From Ahaetulla prasina (taxonomy: Eukaryota; Chordata; Lepidosauria; Squamata; Colubridae): a stretch of DNA of 64,000 bases. The notes beneath the pieces were generated by a model that did not search any database, was not told where the DNA came from, and saw only the letters and a list, made by a program, of their open reading frames with translations. The stretch is taken from the NCBI RefSeq assembly GCF_028640845.1, contig NC_080539.1, positions 161,634,736 through 161,698,735 of the forward strand, read 5' to 3'. This document shows positions 32,205 through 44,336 of this stretch, in pieces; within the stretch, counting starts at the first letter, position 1; each line of letters opens with the position of its first letter. A program made the translations under genes and the position numbers.

Positions 32205-32815
32205 ACAGCATTTTTGAGACTTGCATCCACTGATGTTCCATTGGATACTTTAACTTTATTTTATAATAGAGTTGCTTTTTGGCCTCCCTTTTTTTGGGCC
32301 TTTTTTTTTTTGGACCTTTTCTAGTCTTTTTTGGCCTGTTTCCAGGGCTTTTATTGGCCCATTTTTGAGGCTTTTTGGCCTGTTTTGGGAGCTTTTTTGG
32401 GCCCACTTTCAAGGCTTTTTTCAACTCATTTTTTAGGCTTTTTTGGCTTATTTTTTGGGCTTTTTTGGCCCATTTTCAAGGCTTTTTTGGCCTGTTTTTG
32501 AGGCTTTTTTGGCCCATTTTCAAGGCTTTTGTGGCCCATTTTTTTCCAAAAAATAGGCTGAAAAAAGCCTCAAAACAGGCCAAAATCCCCCTGAAAATGG
32601 GCTGAAAAAAGCCTCAAAAATGGGCCCAAAAAGCTTTGAAAACAGGCCAAAAAAAGCCCCCAAAATGGGCTGAAAAAAGGCCCGAAAACAAGGCGTGCGG
32701 AGCCCAAAAAATGGCTGGGGGGGGGGCTTTGGCAATATTTGGGCTATCAGATGCACAGAGATTTTTGCCCCCTTTTGGGAGACAAAAAAGAACGTATTAT
32801 AGTCTGAAAAATATG
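32205..32815. repeat. Inverted minisatellite, possibly inside a DNA transposon
   Basis: The left arm (about 32285-32545) is built of 20-30-bp units of the form GGCTTTTTTGGCCCATTTT. The right arm (about 32555-32700) has the complementary units (AAAATGGGCTGAAAAAAGCC). The outer flanks ATACAGCATTTTTGAGACT (32205) and AGTCTGAAAAATATG (32801) look like decayed inverted ends, suggesting one element. The overlapping ORFs in both strands are Phe/Lys-rich translations of the units, not genes. Confidence 0.7.
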
Positions 32816-33133
32816 TTTTTTTTTTAATCGTAGCAAATATCAAACCCTAAGACATCATAGAATTTCTCATTTTTCAATTTCTCATGTTTTTTGACTCAAA
32901 GATTAAAGGAAAATCTCTGCATATCAATTGATAGAAACTGGCTGATTAATATCAAACTCTTCAATGGTCCAAATTAGCTATTTTAAAAAACAATAGAAGC
33001 TACAATTTGCTTAGGTTTCCAATTAGGGATTAATTGTGATAATACCTGAATAGTCAACTACCTGTCTAATGATCTCCAGATCTCGATAAATTCCACCTTG
33101 GATGCCAGTAAAAAAAGAATTGAAACAACAAAT

Positions 33134-33530
33134 ACAGGTAGTCCTTGATGTATAGCTGTTCATTTAGTGATTGTTCGAATTTACAAAGCACTGGAAAAAG
33201 TGACTTATGACGGTTTTTCACACTTACGACAATTGTTGCATCCCCATGGTCATGTGATCAAAATTCAGATACTTGGCAACTGGTTCATATTTATGACAGT
33301 TTCAGGGTCCTCCTGGGTTCACGTGACCACCTTTTGTGACCTTCTGACAATGAAAGTCAATGGGGAAGCCAGATTCACTTAACAACCAGGTTACTAACTT
33401 ATCAACTGCAGTGATTCACTTAACAACTGTGGCAAGAAAGGTCACAAAATGGGACAACATTCACTTAACAAATGTTTTACTTAGCAACAGAAATTATGGG
33501 CTCAGTTGTTGTAAGTTGAGAACTACCTGT
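33134..33530. mobile_element. MITE (ACAGGTAGTCC family), intact copy
   Basis: 397 bp with inverted ends ACAGGTAGTCCTTGA and GTTGAGAACTACCTGT, flanked by TA/AC (TA may belong to the ends). The interior has the landmarks used to spot other copies: GTGACTTATGACGG, CCCCATGGTCATGTGATC, AATGGGGAAGCCAGATTC, TTAGCAACAGAAATT. No coding capacity; the superfamily is unclear because the TSD is ambiguous. Confidence 0.8.
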
Positions 33531-34444
33531 ACACGCCCAAATACAAGACTTGTTTAAGGGAGAAAAAAACAATTAAGACTGCTATCAAAAGCCACAAACA
33601 ATGGTGATAATTGATTCAAAAGTACATGAAGAGTGGTAAAAAGTATCGGCAATACTAAGTTTATATAATATATAACAGAGTTTGCAAAAGTTGATGATGT
33701 CGTACAGAAGAAAGCATGGTCAAGACTTGCATCTCTGTTTCCCCCTTGCCTGATTCTAATTATATTGCTCTGATGGAGATGAAATGAAATAATGAAATAA
33801 AGAGATCTTAAATCTTGATGAAAGAGCCTGACCTTTGATACTCAATACTAACCCATCAGCTCAATTAGTCTTTTAAAAAAGTGTAACTTTGGTTGAAACA
33901 TTTTCTTATTTAGCAGCTGCTCCATACTGTAAGTGAATTTTAAAATCCGTTTATACATTATGATAATTATAATTATAATCTAGTCACTAAAATACTGCAA
34001 AACAGATTGCTTCATTAAACACTTAATTTCATTAAACAATTGAACAGTTCCATACAACTAGAGGCAGCAGAAATTTCCTAGACCATTTTTCCCCCCTAAC
34101 AAACTTTCTAACACTCACTTTTTGCTCCCTACAAAAAACATATTTCCCCCCCACTCATTCTACAAGTTTATTTATTTTGTGCTGGCTACTGTTTTATCTT
34201 CCTAAAACCAATAAGGCTGGAGCCAGAGCTTCTTAGATGGTAAATAATCATAATTTCAGCAACAGATATTTGTGAACAAAGGTGGATGTGATGTGATATT
34301 CCTCCTTAAGAAATTACAGGAAAATGTTTCCTCTTGCCCTGCACTCCCTCCAAATTGTTGAAATCATCAATAGGTGAGATTCTATCCCAAAAGATGGAGA
34401 AAATTTAGGAGGCAATTTCTAGATTCCCCAGATTCTAGATTCAA
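33531..34444. other. Region without recognised gene or repeat
   Basis: AT-rich, with no assignable element. Confidence 0.4.
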
Positions 34445-34785
34445 TTCAGTAAAGGTTTTCCTGTCAGTTGTGTCTGACTCTAGCGCATGGTCCTTATCTC
34501 CATTTCTTGGGCCAAATGAGTCAGCATTGTCTGAAGACATTTTCTGTGATCATATGGCCAGTATGGCTATAGGCCATAAGTGCGCGGAACTCTATTACTT
34601 TCCCACCAAAGTGGTACCTATCAATCTACTCACATTTGCATGCTTTCAACTGCTAGATAGGCAGGAGCTGGCGCAAGTAAGGGGAGCTCATCCCATTGCA
34701 CAGAGCTCGGGTCTCAAACCTGGACTCTCAGGTCTCAAGCTGACAAGTTCAGTATCTTTAACCACTAGGCCATCACACCTCCTTT
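34445..34785 (-). mobile_element. Sauria-type tRNA SINE
   Basis: Minus-strand SINE. The tRNA-like head is at the right (complement of TATCTTTAACCACTAGGCCATC, giving an A-box-like GGCCTAGTGGTTAAAG). The body has the complement of TTTCCCACCAAAGTGGTACC and ATCATATGGCCAGTATGGC, and the left end CTGTCAGTTGTGTCTGACTC corresponds to the LINE-derived tail. This order matches the squamate Sauria SINEs mobilised by BovB-type LINEs. The plus-strand ORF is a shadow. Confidence 0.8.
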
Positions 34786-37639
34786 AGTTTCAACATTCAA
34801 TTAAAACAAAGGAATTCTTCCTGGGCCACACCACTGCTTGGAATTGATACAACTGGACACGAACCATCTATAATATTAATCTGAGCAAAGTAATTTGGCT
34901 TTTTGAAAAGAGTACAGCGCAGTGACAGAGGTCATACTTGGTGACTGAAACTTTCACATTTAGTTTGGGCCAATTATTTTCTCTTGACCTGAAAGGATGG
35001 TTTTGGGGAAACAGAAATTAAAGGAGGAAGTTGCTGCTTTTTGCTCCTGAAGGCATAAGTTAAATGATTAAATACATAGGTACAATAATGTACAATTCTA
35101 AAGACTATATTCCTTTGAAGGTTAAATCTAAGTTTTTCTCTCCCTCACCCCCAGCCCCAAGTAAGAGTTCAGGTTGTTTATATATTTAATTATTGTATTT
35201 GCATGCCATTTGATTCCCAAAATTTCTGAATGGTTTCCAAGTCACAATGTTTAAAAAATACAATATGAAACTCTTTATGAAAGTATAGAGTAAAAGATGG
35301 GGAAAATGACAACAATTGGACAATAATGAAAAAAAGATGCAAGAGTGGAGGTTCACTCCGGTATTCAAGCTCTTTTGAAACACCAGCAAGATGGGGGCCA
35401 TCTTGGGATGGTGGGATTCTCATTCTAGAAGACAGGAGCAGCTACAGAGAAGGCACACTTCAAAAGATTCTGATTAGGGCTACCAAACATCTTGAAGAAG
35501 GAGGACATAGCCTACATGTGCTTCCTTTGACAAACATATCATTATAATCAAATATTGGATGGCTTTTTAAGTATTTAACAAGCTAGCTCTCCCTGAGAAG
35601 CTTTTCACTGCAGGACAATATTACCCTAATAAGTGCTGACCACAAGCTTTTCTCCGTAACCTTACTTAGCTGATTACCTATCTCTGGCTGGCTTGCCTTG
35701 CTGCCTGAATTTGACAAGACTTTAATAAGTTACGCGCTGAAGGCTTTTGTCTCCTAACCCAATTAAAGTAAACAGCCAGTATTATCTCATTCATCTCAGT
35801 GTGTAATCCCCATTGTGTCCTTGTTTATTCACTTGTAATTTCTTCTCCAGTGAATATTAAGCACAAATATTAAACAGTTGGTGTGTTCTCCATTTCCCTC
35901 ATTTGTCTTCCTTTCCAATTGTCCGTGTCATCTTTTGCCTGTTATGGTATCTGATAATTCTAGTCATGATATATGACATTGTTTAATTGAAAGAACCTAG
36001 AGTGCACCAATGATGCCAAGTCAAATTGACCAGGCAGATACAGTGTCAAATAAGAGATCCCTATATAAATGCCATTTTTTATATTCCTAGTCACTTCTGT
36101 ATCACATAGGCTCAACAAAAACATGTCCTTGATGTGATTCAGTTCAAGACACAGGTTACATCGGGGATATTTCTAGAGCCTTTGGACAGTCAGAATTCCA
36201 ATGTATACATGGAAGTCTACATAGAGCAAGCACTTCTATCCTGATCTTTATGGCAAGCCTAGTATCCATTGAATAAATAAAGATATCTTTAGACATTTGG
36301 TGGCACTGTCAATTGCTACACAGCATTTATCCAGAAGTATTTAGGTCACAATGAAATTGAGTGTAATGTCAAGCAACGAAGCACCCTGCTTTCTAAGTAA
36401 CTTAATTTTAAGCACACTTATTATTATTATTATTATTTTTGAGATTGCTCACATACGTTGGAACCAAATGAGTAATCAAGCACAAGTGCTGGAAAGCTTA
36501 GCTGAGAATCAAATCCACCTTTGTGCTCTTTATTTGAAGAAAACAATTCTACACTTCACTGTTCTGTGTGGTGACATGTTAATGGAATAGAGATTGTATT
36601 TTCCCTTCTTCCCCCTTCTTTTAAATCAATTTACTCAGGTGACAGCTTGGAGTCAGGGAAAAAAAAATAGGAGGTGAAAAAAGTTGTTAAGCAGACCCCA
36701 GACTTATAGCACATGGGATAAACACTTTTTGCTTCAATATTTGTCCTGACATTTTTCACCTAAGCTTTTCAATCAGGATCCCACTGAGTCTTGATAAAAA
36801 ATAAATAATATACAATCCCAGATGAACTGAAGTTAACACTGCTGGAATGGAATGCAGCTGGATATGAAAACACTCAAAGAATGGTGTATGTGTGTTTTTT
36901 TTAATCCAATTTTGCCATGCGTACCTGAGAGAGAGAAGGGGGGAAATTACAAAAAAGAAGCTAAAGAGAACTGAAGTAACCCGATAAAAGCATTTATTTA
37001 ATTTTATTTTTCCTGCCTTAGTTTTTTTTTTCTTTTTTAAAATTTGATTAAATTTCAAGTTTCAATCACAGCAGGTTCAGCCTGAAATGAAAAATGGTTG
37101 AAATAAATAAGGTCACCAGGGGAGAGGATTTCAGTACACAGCAAAGGAAGGAAGCAAATAACTTTTATTTGTCAGAGTCCCCAAAAGTGATATTGAAAAG
37201 CAAGACACAGCATGTCTTTTGAGAGTTGGTAGTATTTATATAATGCTATCTGACCATCTGAAGTTGAGATGACAGGGGCAGAGACGCAGCTATTTTTTAT
37301 GTGTGGGGGCATTAGATCTGGATGACTGAAAAACCCCTCACGAAAGTGATTTGGCTTGAAAAACTACATTAAGTGTAACCTGATGATACTCAGCCTACCA
37401 TTTGTCCAGTTTATTTCTACATGTATTCGTTCATAATACTGTTTAATGAAATGTCCATATCTATATATGGGGTTTTGTTTTTTTTTAAAAAGGGCAATGT
37501 GAGAGAAAATTAATATGCATTTTATTGATTACTTTATTTGTATCTCACCTTTATTATTATTTATTTTATCAGAATTTTTTCTTGCTTCAATGCAACTCTT
37601 TCTTTTTTCTTTTTACAAAAACTCTTCCTCTTCCTCCTA
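34786..37639. other. Long region without recognised gene
   Basis: Nothing coding is supported. About 35560-35900 is a possible conserved non-coding block (see findings). A short (TTA)n is at 36417-36436. Remaining sequence is AT-rich and unassigned. Confidence 0.4.
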
Positions 37640-37798
37640 TTTTTTCCACAAGAACATTCCTGTGAGGTGAGTTGGGCTGAGAGAAAAGGATTGGCTCAAA
37701 GTCACCCAGTCAGCTTTCATGGCTAAGGCAGGACTAGAACTCACAGTCTCCCACTGTCTAGCCTGATGCCTTAACCACTAGACCAAACCAGCTCTCCT
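37640..37798 (-). mobile_element. tRNA-derived (MIR-like) SINE
   Basis: Complement of a tRNA-like head at the right (CCTTAACCACTAGACCAAACC) and of a core with GGTGAGTTGGGCTGAGAG and CACCCAGTCAGCTTTCATGG. The AT-rich sequence to the left (37521-37640) may be its tail. A decayed plus-strand relative is at 59276-59420. Confidence 0.72.
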
Positions 37799-38706
37799 TT
37801 TTATCTTCTGTTAGAGTTTATTTGTCAGCTGATCATAAAGGATGAAAAAATACAATTAAACGCATGAACTCAAAGTTATTGTTATCAGCCATTTGTATGA
37901 CCTTACCATTAAGCAAGGGTTTCTTAACATTCAACCTGAATTTGCCTTTCTATAATTTAAGATTATTTTGATCTTCTGCACTCTGAGACAATAAGACAAT
38001 AGTATATGGCGTTTTTCTATAGGGGACTCTTCATATACTTGAGAGGGCTAGCACATTTTGTTATCAACATGTCTTTGTAGGATTTTATTTCCAATCTCCT
38101 GATCAGATTAATACATCTGTCTTTCAGTTTCTTTGAATCTTTCTGATAATATGGTATCCAAACCTGGACACATGACATGGAATTGGAATTACTTTTGCTT
38201 TGTTTTAATCACTACAAATTATGTAAATCACTTATTAAATTTAATAATTTATAAACTTCTACTTAAGTGAGTATTCAAGATGATTGAAACAATTTTATAT
38301 CACGGAAGATCTTAAAAGGTAGGCAGAAAAAGTCAGCAAAACATAAGCAGTCGTGCTTTTTCAGATGCAGGTTCAGATTAGGGGATCCCAACAAGTGGGA
38401 TAAATTAATAGGAATATTCCATGAAAGTTTTGTTCAAAGATACTATCTCTACCCTCTTCTGCCTCATGGTTTCCAGAGTACCATTAGATAGACTGCTGAC
38501 TTCAATATTTTGGGGAGCTGAAAGGGCTGTCATCAGCTGTTTCATACATTTAAATCTGAGTCTATCCCAGTGTTGCCTCTGTCCTCACACACCATGTGAA
38601 TAAAAATATTATTTTAGAAAAATAACTTCTATTAAGGTATATCTGGTATTGCAAAACAATACTAAACTTCAAACTGGAGTGGGTGGCTTTATTAAATCTA
38701 AATAAA
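37799..38706. other. Region without recognised gene
   Basis: No recognised gene or repeat; AT-rich. Confidence 0.4.
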
Positions 38707-39046
38707 ATAATATTAATAGCAACAATAACATTCAATTTTCACATACAGAATAGAATAGAATAGAATAGAATAGAATAGAATAGAATAGAATAGAATAGAA
38801 TAGAACAGAATTCAGTATTGGCCAAGTGTGATTGGACACACAAGGAATTTGTCTTGGTGCATTCTTGTTGCTATTAATAATATTAATAGCAACAATAACA
38901 TTCAATTTTCACATACAGAATAGAATAGAATAGAATAGAATAGAATAGAATAGAATAGAATAGAATAGAATAGAATTCTGTATTGGCCAAGTGTGATTGG
39001 ACACACAAGGAATTTGTCTTGGTGCATACACTCTTGGTGTACATAA
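38707..39046. repeat. 170-bp tandem duplication with (AGAAT)n arrays
   Basis: Two units (about 38707-38876 and 38877-39046), each containing AATATTAATAGCAACAATAA, an (AGAAT)n array (38747-38806 and 38918-38977) and TATTGGCCAAGTGTGATTGG. The junction forms a 12-bp-arm inverted repeat, GTTGCTATTAAT / ATTAATAGCAAC. Confidence 0.9.
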
Positions 39047-39272
39047 AAGAAAAGATACATTCGTCAAGAATCATAAGGTACAACACTTAATGATAGTCAT
39101 AGGGAAACAGTCAATATAAATCTTAAGGCTACCAGCAACAAGGTTACAGTCATACAGTCATAAGTGGGAGGAGATGGGTGATAGGAAAGATGAGAAGATT
39201 AATGGTAATGCAGACTTAGTAACTAGTTTGACAGTGTTGAGGGAATTATTTGTTTAGCAGAGTGATGGTGTA
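38747..39272 (-). mobile_element. Snake1-type CR1 LINE 3' UTR with pentanucleotide tail
   Basis: On the minus strand the sequence runs from a UTR containing CTTGTTGCTGGTAGCCTTAAG and TTCTTGACGAATGTATC to GACAAATTCCTTGTGTGTCC and then (ATTCT)n. This matches my memory of the Snake1 CR1 3' end, which published work on snake genomes linked to AATAG microsatellite seeding. No coding part is present. Confidence 0.72.
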
Positions 39273-39510
39273 CATAATTGATCCAATCTATGAATAAACT
39301 TATTTCCCTTATCTTGATTCCAATGCTGACTCTTATAAAGTATTATTTCACAATATCAACAGGTTTGTTGGTTTTTCTAGTGAGAAGTCATAGGAAGGTA
39401 TAATTTGTGTCTCTAATATGCAAAATTTAACAGCTGTCAATTTGCCAACTTAATTTGCCAACTACGTTGATTAGGAAAAATAAGAAAAGCCTTTTTAGAG
39501 GGATTATAAA

Positions 39511-39740
39511 CAGTGGTAAAATTTTTTACTACCGGTTCTGGGGGTGTGGCTTGGTGGGCGTGGCATAGCTTGGTGGGCATGGCTTGGTGGGCGTGGCAGG
39601 GGAAAGTTACTGCAAAATCCCCATTTCTTCCCGATCAGCTGGCACTTGGGAGACAGAATAGCTGGGGGTGGGGCCAGTCAGAATTTTTACTACCGGTTCT
39701 CCGAACTACTCAGGTCAGAACCTGCTGAAACCCACCTCTG
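39511..39740. mobile_element. hAT-like MITE, 230 bp, absent from the paralogous copy
   Basis: CAGTGGTAAAATTT start and AACCCACCTCTG end, perfect 8-bp TSD ATTATAAA (39503-39510 and 39741-39748). The other duplication copy has a single ATTATAAA at 56264-56271 with matching flanks, a natural empty site. Confidence 0.95.
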
Positions 39741-40673
39741 ATTATAAAGTCTCCAAATATCCACTAATCTTAAATCACCCCAAATATATTAATTTGGTTT
39801 TATTGATGTCAACATTAGAAGTCATGTTTAAGTCTTCCCTAAAAATATTATTGCTATATAGAGCCATTGTTAAAATGAGTGACTATATCAACTCAATAAA
39901 TAAAGACAATGGTAATTATTTTTTAAAATTTGTTGCTTTGGAGTGACCAAATATATTTTATTACTTATGAGACACAAATATCAACTAAACCTGCCTGTTC
40001 CAAATGTAATTTACCCAAAAGAAATATACAGACACACCTACAATGGGGATATTAAAGCACATTGTTGATCATTCAGTCTGATGTACTTTTTATCATAACT
40101 GTCACATTCACACTCACTGCTTTAGTGGGTGAGATTTATCTGAATGTTTACTACTGCTGAATTATAAATAGACCTACCATCAAACAAAATAACCTGAAAC
40201 TGTGAGTTATTTATTTTATTTGCAATAAATGGAACTCAATTTACTGAATAAAACAAATACTTAAACAACGAAGAAAGTTTCTAGGTATAATGACCATGAA
40301 AAATACCGTGTGGAAGATGACATCATGTTTAATATAACAATGCAATGCAGAGGTTGCCAGTATCACAAAATATTTAGTTTGAAATGTCTATGGTTTTTGT
40401 TAAACATCATGTTTTCAAGGCACTCACATTCTTCATTTATCAAACTCATGAAATCTGCAGTTGTTATTGACAGCTATGAAGAGAAATTATTATCTCTTAT
40501 GTTTTTATTTTCCAGATCCAGATAGCTTTTTTTCAGATAAATGGATTATGTTAACTATGCAATGTGAAAGGAGAAGAGAGAACTCCTGTTACCCAGCTTC
40601 TCATTTTGTTTTGCTTCCTAAATCCCTACATCCACAAATTGGATTGTTTTGTGGAGAATAGCGGTCCCTAACC

Positions 40674-40868
40674 TTTCCAGCTTGGGGGCCCAGCTCAGGG
40701 GAGTCGTGTGAGTGACAGGTACACACACATGTACACAGCTCCATTTTAGAATAGAATAGAATAGAATAGAATAGAATAGAATAGAATAGAATAGAATAGA
40801 ATAGAATACAGATTTTCTTTGATCACATTTAATTCCTTGAGACCAGCTCAATAGAACAGGAAGGATTG
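40674..40868. mobile_element. hAT-like fragment with (AGAAT)n array
   Basis: CGGTCCCTAACCTTTCCAGC start, then GCTCCATTTT and an (AGAAT)n array (40748-40808). The fuller version is at 57185-57708. Confidence 0.6.
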
Positions 40869-41523
40869 GAAAATTACAGATAGTTTTAGCTTTCATACTT
40901 TTAACTTATGTATTTTGTAAAGGTTGCTTGAAAATAAAATATAATAGAACTAGTTGTTTTAGTTCTTCTACTAAAAAGCTTTTAGATAACTCACTCTATA
41001 TCAAATCAGAATTTGTAATAATTAGAATTGACTGCATCAAACAATAGCAAAACTTATATTGGATAACAATAAGTTTCTAATATACTTAAATTTATATTCA
41101 TTCCTTAATTTTGGAGGTTATATGGTTTTTCAGAACCTGATAAAAAAAATAAGAAAATTGTCGGTGCTTAATAATTTTGCAATAGTTATGGTAAAACAGT
41201 AGTGAACTTCTCCTAATCCCAAATAATTTGGACATATTAGAACTCAATTCTTCTAAATCTGGCCTCTATAATTTGAAATTTCCCTAGCCAAACATAACCC
41301 ACTGGTTATGGAAATATATTCCTACTTTCACTTACCCATGGCACAAACATATTCTACAATATCTTTTTTTCTCCTGTTGCGTCTCCATGACGTCTATGGA
41401 GCTCATCAGTGAAGAGAAAAAAACCTTGAATCATCCTTAGTGCTACAGTGTTAATGTTGAAATTTCTCTTAATCCCTTCATGTGTAGCCTGAAAATATGT
41501 AAAAACAATTATACTCTGCCATG
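40869..41523. other. AT-rich region without recognised gene
   Basis: No element or coding exon recognised. Confidence 0.4.
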
Positions 41524-41764
41524 AGCCATGGTGGCGCAGTGGTTAGAATGCAATATGGCAGGCTACTTCTGCTGCCTGCCGGCTGCCTGCAATTTGGCAG
41601 TTCAAATCTCACCAGGCTCAAGGTTGACTCAGATTCCCATCCTTCTGAGGTTGGTAAAATGATGATCCCAGATTGGTAGGAGCAATAGGCTGACTCTATA
41701 AACCACTTAAAGAGAGCTGTAAAGCACTGTGAAGCGGTATATAAGTCTAAGTGCTAGTGCTATT
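41524..41764 (+). mobile_element. tRNA-derived SINE
   Basis: Same family as 26060-26306: GAGCCATGGTGGCGCAGTGG head with A-box, GGCAGTTCAAATCTC B-box, CTCAAGGTTGACTCAG, and the tail GTGCTAGTGCTATT. Confidence 0.87.
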
Positions 41765-43236
41765 TGTTATCTTGGAAAATAGTCAGGGGGCTTAGAATGA
41801 CTGGAAACAGAGGAAAAAGAAGTAAGAGAGGCATTGGTAGTAAGACTAGCAATTTTCACGGCCTGACAGTTTTCTGAGTTGTAGTAGGAGTGGCTAATAC
41901 TACAACTCAGTATTGGGGGAAAACTTCACAGGCTCAAGAAACCATGTGTATTTTCACTTTGCATGGAATGGTAATCCCCGCTGTGTAAAAAACTGAGAAG
42001 TCACTTACAGTTGATAAATTAATATTTTATACGGTGTTCTTTGGGAAACAAAACAGTGGTTTTCAACTTTAAGAGGTGTGGATTTGAACTCCCAGAATTC
42101 CTCAGTCAGCACATGCTGGCCCGGGGATTTCTGGGAAATTAAATCTACATTTCAAAGTTACTATGTTACTGAATTGTGTGTCTTTGTGTAGCAACCCTCT
42201 ACTGCTTAGCCTGATATTCTCAGGATTATCATAGCCCTTCTCTTTCAGTTGAGCTCTCTTTCTTTTATGGAGTTTAGGACTTAATTCTGCTTCATTTTCT
42301 GTTCATACTGTAATGGATTACAGCCCATTATTAGGTCCTAGCTATTAATGGATCTAAGTAATGCAGCTTTTTCTATCACCTTTCATCATTTCCTACAAAA
42401 AGCTGATTTTAATTTTAATTTTCAAACAAGCACCCGAGGAGCTAGAGTCCTAACTTCAGTGTTTCTTTCCCATGAATTTTTTCCCCTTGCTATATAAATC
42501 TGTCTGGAATATTTTAAAAGATGCTTTTTTTTCTTTTAAGGCAACATTGCCACTGATTCTCCTTATTGTGGTGTCCTTTTTCTATCATTATGTTATTCCT
42601 AAAAATTAAGTGAAATCCCATAAAATCTGGGAGATTGCTACAGGATGTATTTATCTTACGGTCATTAATAAATCTTTTCTGCTTTAGAAATTCTTGTCTT
42701 TTTATGTCTCTGAGGTAGCATCACAAGGAACGAGGAGAAAATATACCATAGCAAGAGTGTCAAACTCGTGGTGTCACATTGTTGTCATGTAACATATCGT
42801 GACTTTTTTCCCTTTTGCTAAAATGGAGGTTGGGGGTGGCTAGCATGTGAGGCATCCAGCCCACGGGCTGTGTTTGACACGCATGCACTATAGAATAGTC
42901 ACCTGATTAATATTGAAGCAAATAAAGTGACTTTATTAACTAGCTGAAATACCTTATAAACAGGTTGACTTGATTCTACAAGGTATCAGTTAATTATCTA
43001 TCAGGGACTAAATTACATTCCTAACTCTCTCTTTCTGACAAATGGAAGTTTTCTGAGGCTAGGCCTCTGGTCCTCTAGTCCAGTGGTTCTTAAATTGGGA
43101 ATCATTACAACTGGAGTCAATTTTTTTTTTTTTTTGTAATTGCTCATTTGTGAGTTGAGGATCCAGTTTGGGATTGTCAATACTAAGATACTGGTATAAA
43201 ACAACAGAGGGATATGATGACTCTAATAAAGACATA
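41765..43236. other. Region without recognised gene; one decayed hAT-like MITE
   Basis: A decayed MITE is likely at about 42752-42887 (AGTGTCAAACTCGTGG to GTGTTTGACACGC), related to 31289-31423. Another possible hAT remnant is at about 42053-42165 (TTTTCAACTTTAAGAGG). About 42190-42480 is a candidate conserved non-coding block. The rest is unassigned. Confidence 0.45.
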
Positions 43237-44107
43237 CTACATATCAGTAGTGGGTTGCTACCGGTTCTCCCCAGTTCACAAGAACCGGTAGTAAACATTT
43301 TGAGTAGTTCGGCGAACCGGTAGTAAAAATTCTGCCTGGCCCTGCCCCCAGTCTATTGCTGCCTCCCGACTCTCAGCTGATCAGCTAGAAGGGGAAAAAA
43401 TCAAGACTCTCTTGCTGAAGAAGAGGAAAAAAAAAACAAGACACCCTCCCTTTAAATTGAGAAGCCAAGAAGCCTCCCAACAGATCGGCTCGCTTCTCAG
43501 CCAGGAGATCGCTTGGCAAAGAAGAAGTGGGGGGAAAAAACCTCTGTTGTTTTAAATTGACAGAGAGGCTAGAAGCTCCTTTCTGGGTCAGCTGAACAAC
43601 AAATTGGATAAGAGGAGGAATTCTTATATGGTTCGATGTTTTTGAAGTTTTGGGGTTTGTGCAACATGGGCTTTGTGTTTCTAAAAAGGTTTGGGCGATT
43701 TCCATTGTGAAGTATCCTGTCTTGAATGAGTTTTCTGCCTGCTTGTAAATAGAACCGAACTTCCGGCTTCCATTTTATATTATCTGTAAGCACCAGTAGC
43801 TGTTTTCTGCTTACAAAGTTTCCTTTATGCAGCTGGCAGGAATGTGGAATTCCAGGCAGGTTCCTTGCTAGCAGTTTGATTATTCCTTAATTATCTGGGA
43901 TATTTTATTTGGGAAATGAAGAGTGGGGTGGGGAGGAAATGGGGATTTTGAAGTAACCTTCCCCTGGAGTGGGGAGGGAATGGAGATTTTAGGCTTGCTG
44001 TCAAACATCAGCCATAATACTAATGATTGTTTTGAACAATATGCAGGTTGTATTACATGAATGGCTGTTTTATATGTGAAATTATGACTGAAACCTATAT
44101 AGGTTCT

Positions 44108-44285
44108 TGTTAAGTTCGGGAAGTAACGAGGCTGGAGACCAGGGTAGTGACAACAGCTCTTTAATATATGGTGAACCCAGCAACCTGGCTGGGGAAAAAC
44201 CTCTCCTTATATACTGTTTAACCGGCGGCTTCAACCAATCAGCAACGTGCTTGTTTCCCGCCAAAATATTTAAAGATACATAACA
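44108..44285 (-). repeat. 3' LTR of the Gypsy element (178 bp)
   Basis: Plus-strand TGTTAAGTTCGGG to ATACATAACA. On the minus strand it has CCGGTTAAACAGTATATAAGG, a TATA-like box near 44205-44214. I see no difference from the 5' LTR at 48506-48683. Short for a vertebrate Gypsy LTR. Confidence 0.96.
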
Positions 44286-44298
44286 CTCCTCCCCTCCC
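44286..44298 (-). other. Polypurine tract of the Gypsy element
   Basis: Minus strand GGGAGGGGAGGAG, immediately upstream of the 3' LTR. This is the expected primer site for plus-strand DNA synthesis. Confidence 0.9.
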
Positions 44299-44336
44299 AG
44301 AAAACACTTTACGTCTATTTACATATTATTTACATG

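Larger units (their letters stand above)
39273..40868. repeat. Dispersed segmental duplication, copy 1
   Basis: Direct-orientation match to 56028-57393, beginning ACATAATTGATCCAATCTAT and ending about GAGACCAGCTCAATAGAA. Similarity is high (about 97-98% by eye), with the main difference a 230-bp hAT-like insertion at 39511. The small ORFs in it (40310, 40461) recur in the other copy but have no recognisable product. Confidence 0.92.

Noticed and set aside
32170..32843. Lys-rich and Phe-rich ORFs on both strands
   Set aside because: Translations of the inverted minisatellite.
38740..38990. Possible CRISPR-like or satellite array
   Set aside because: Pure pentanucleotide microsatellite in LINE-tail context; no spacers.
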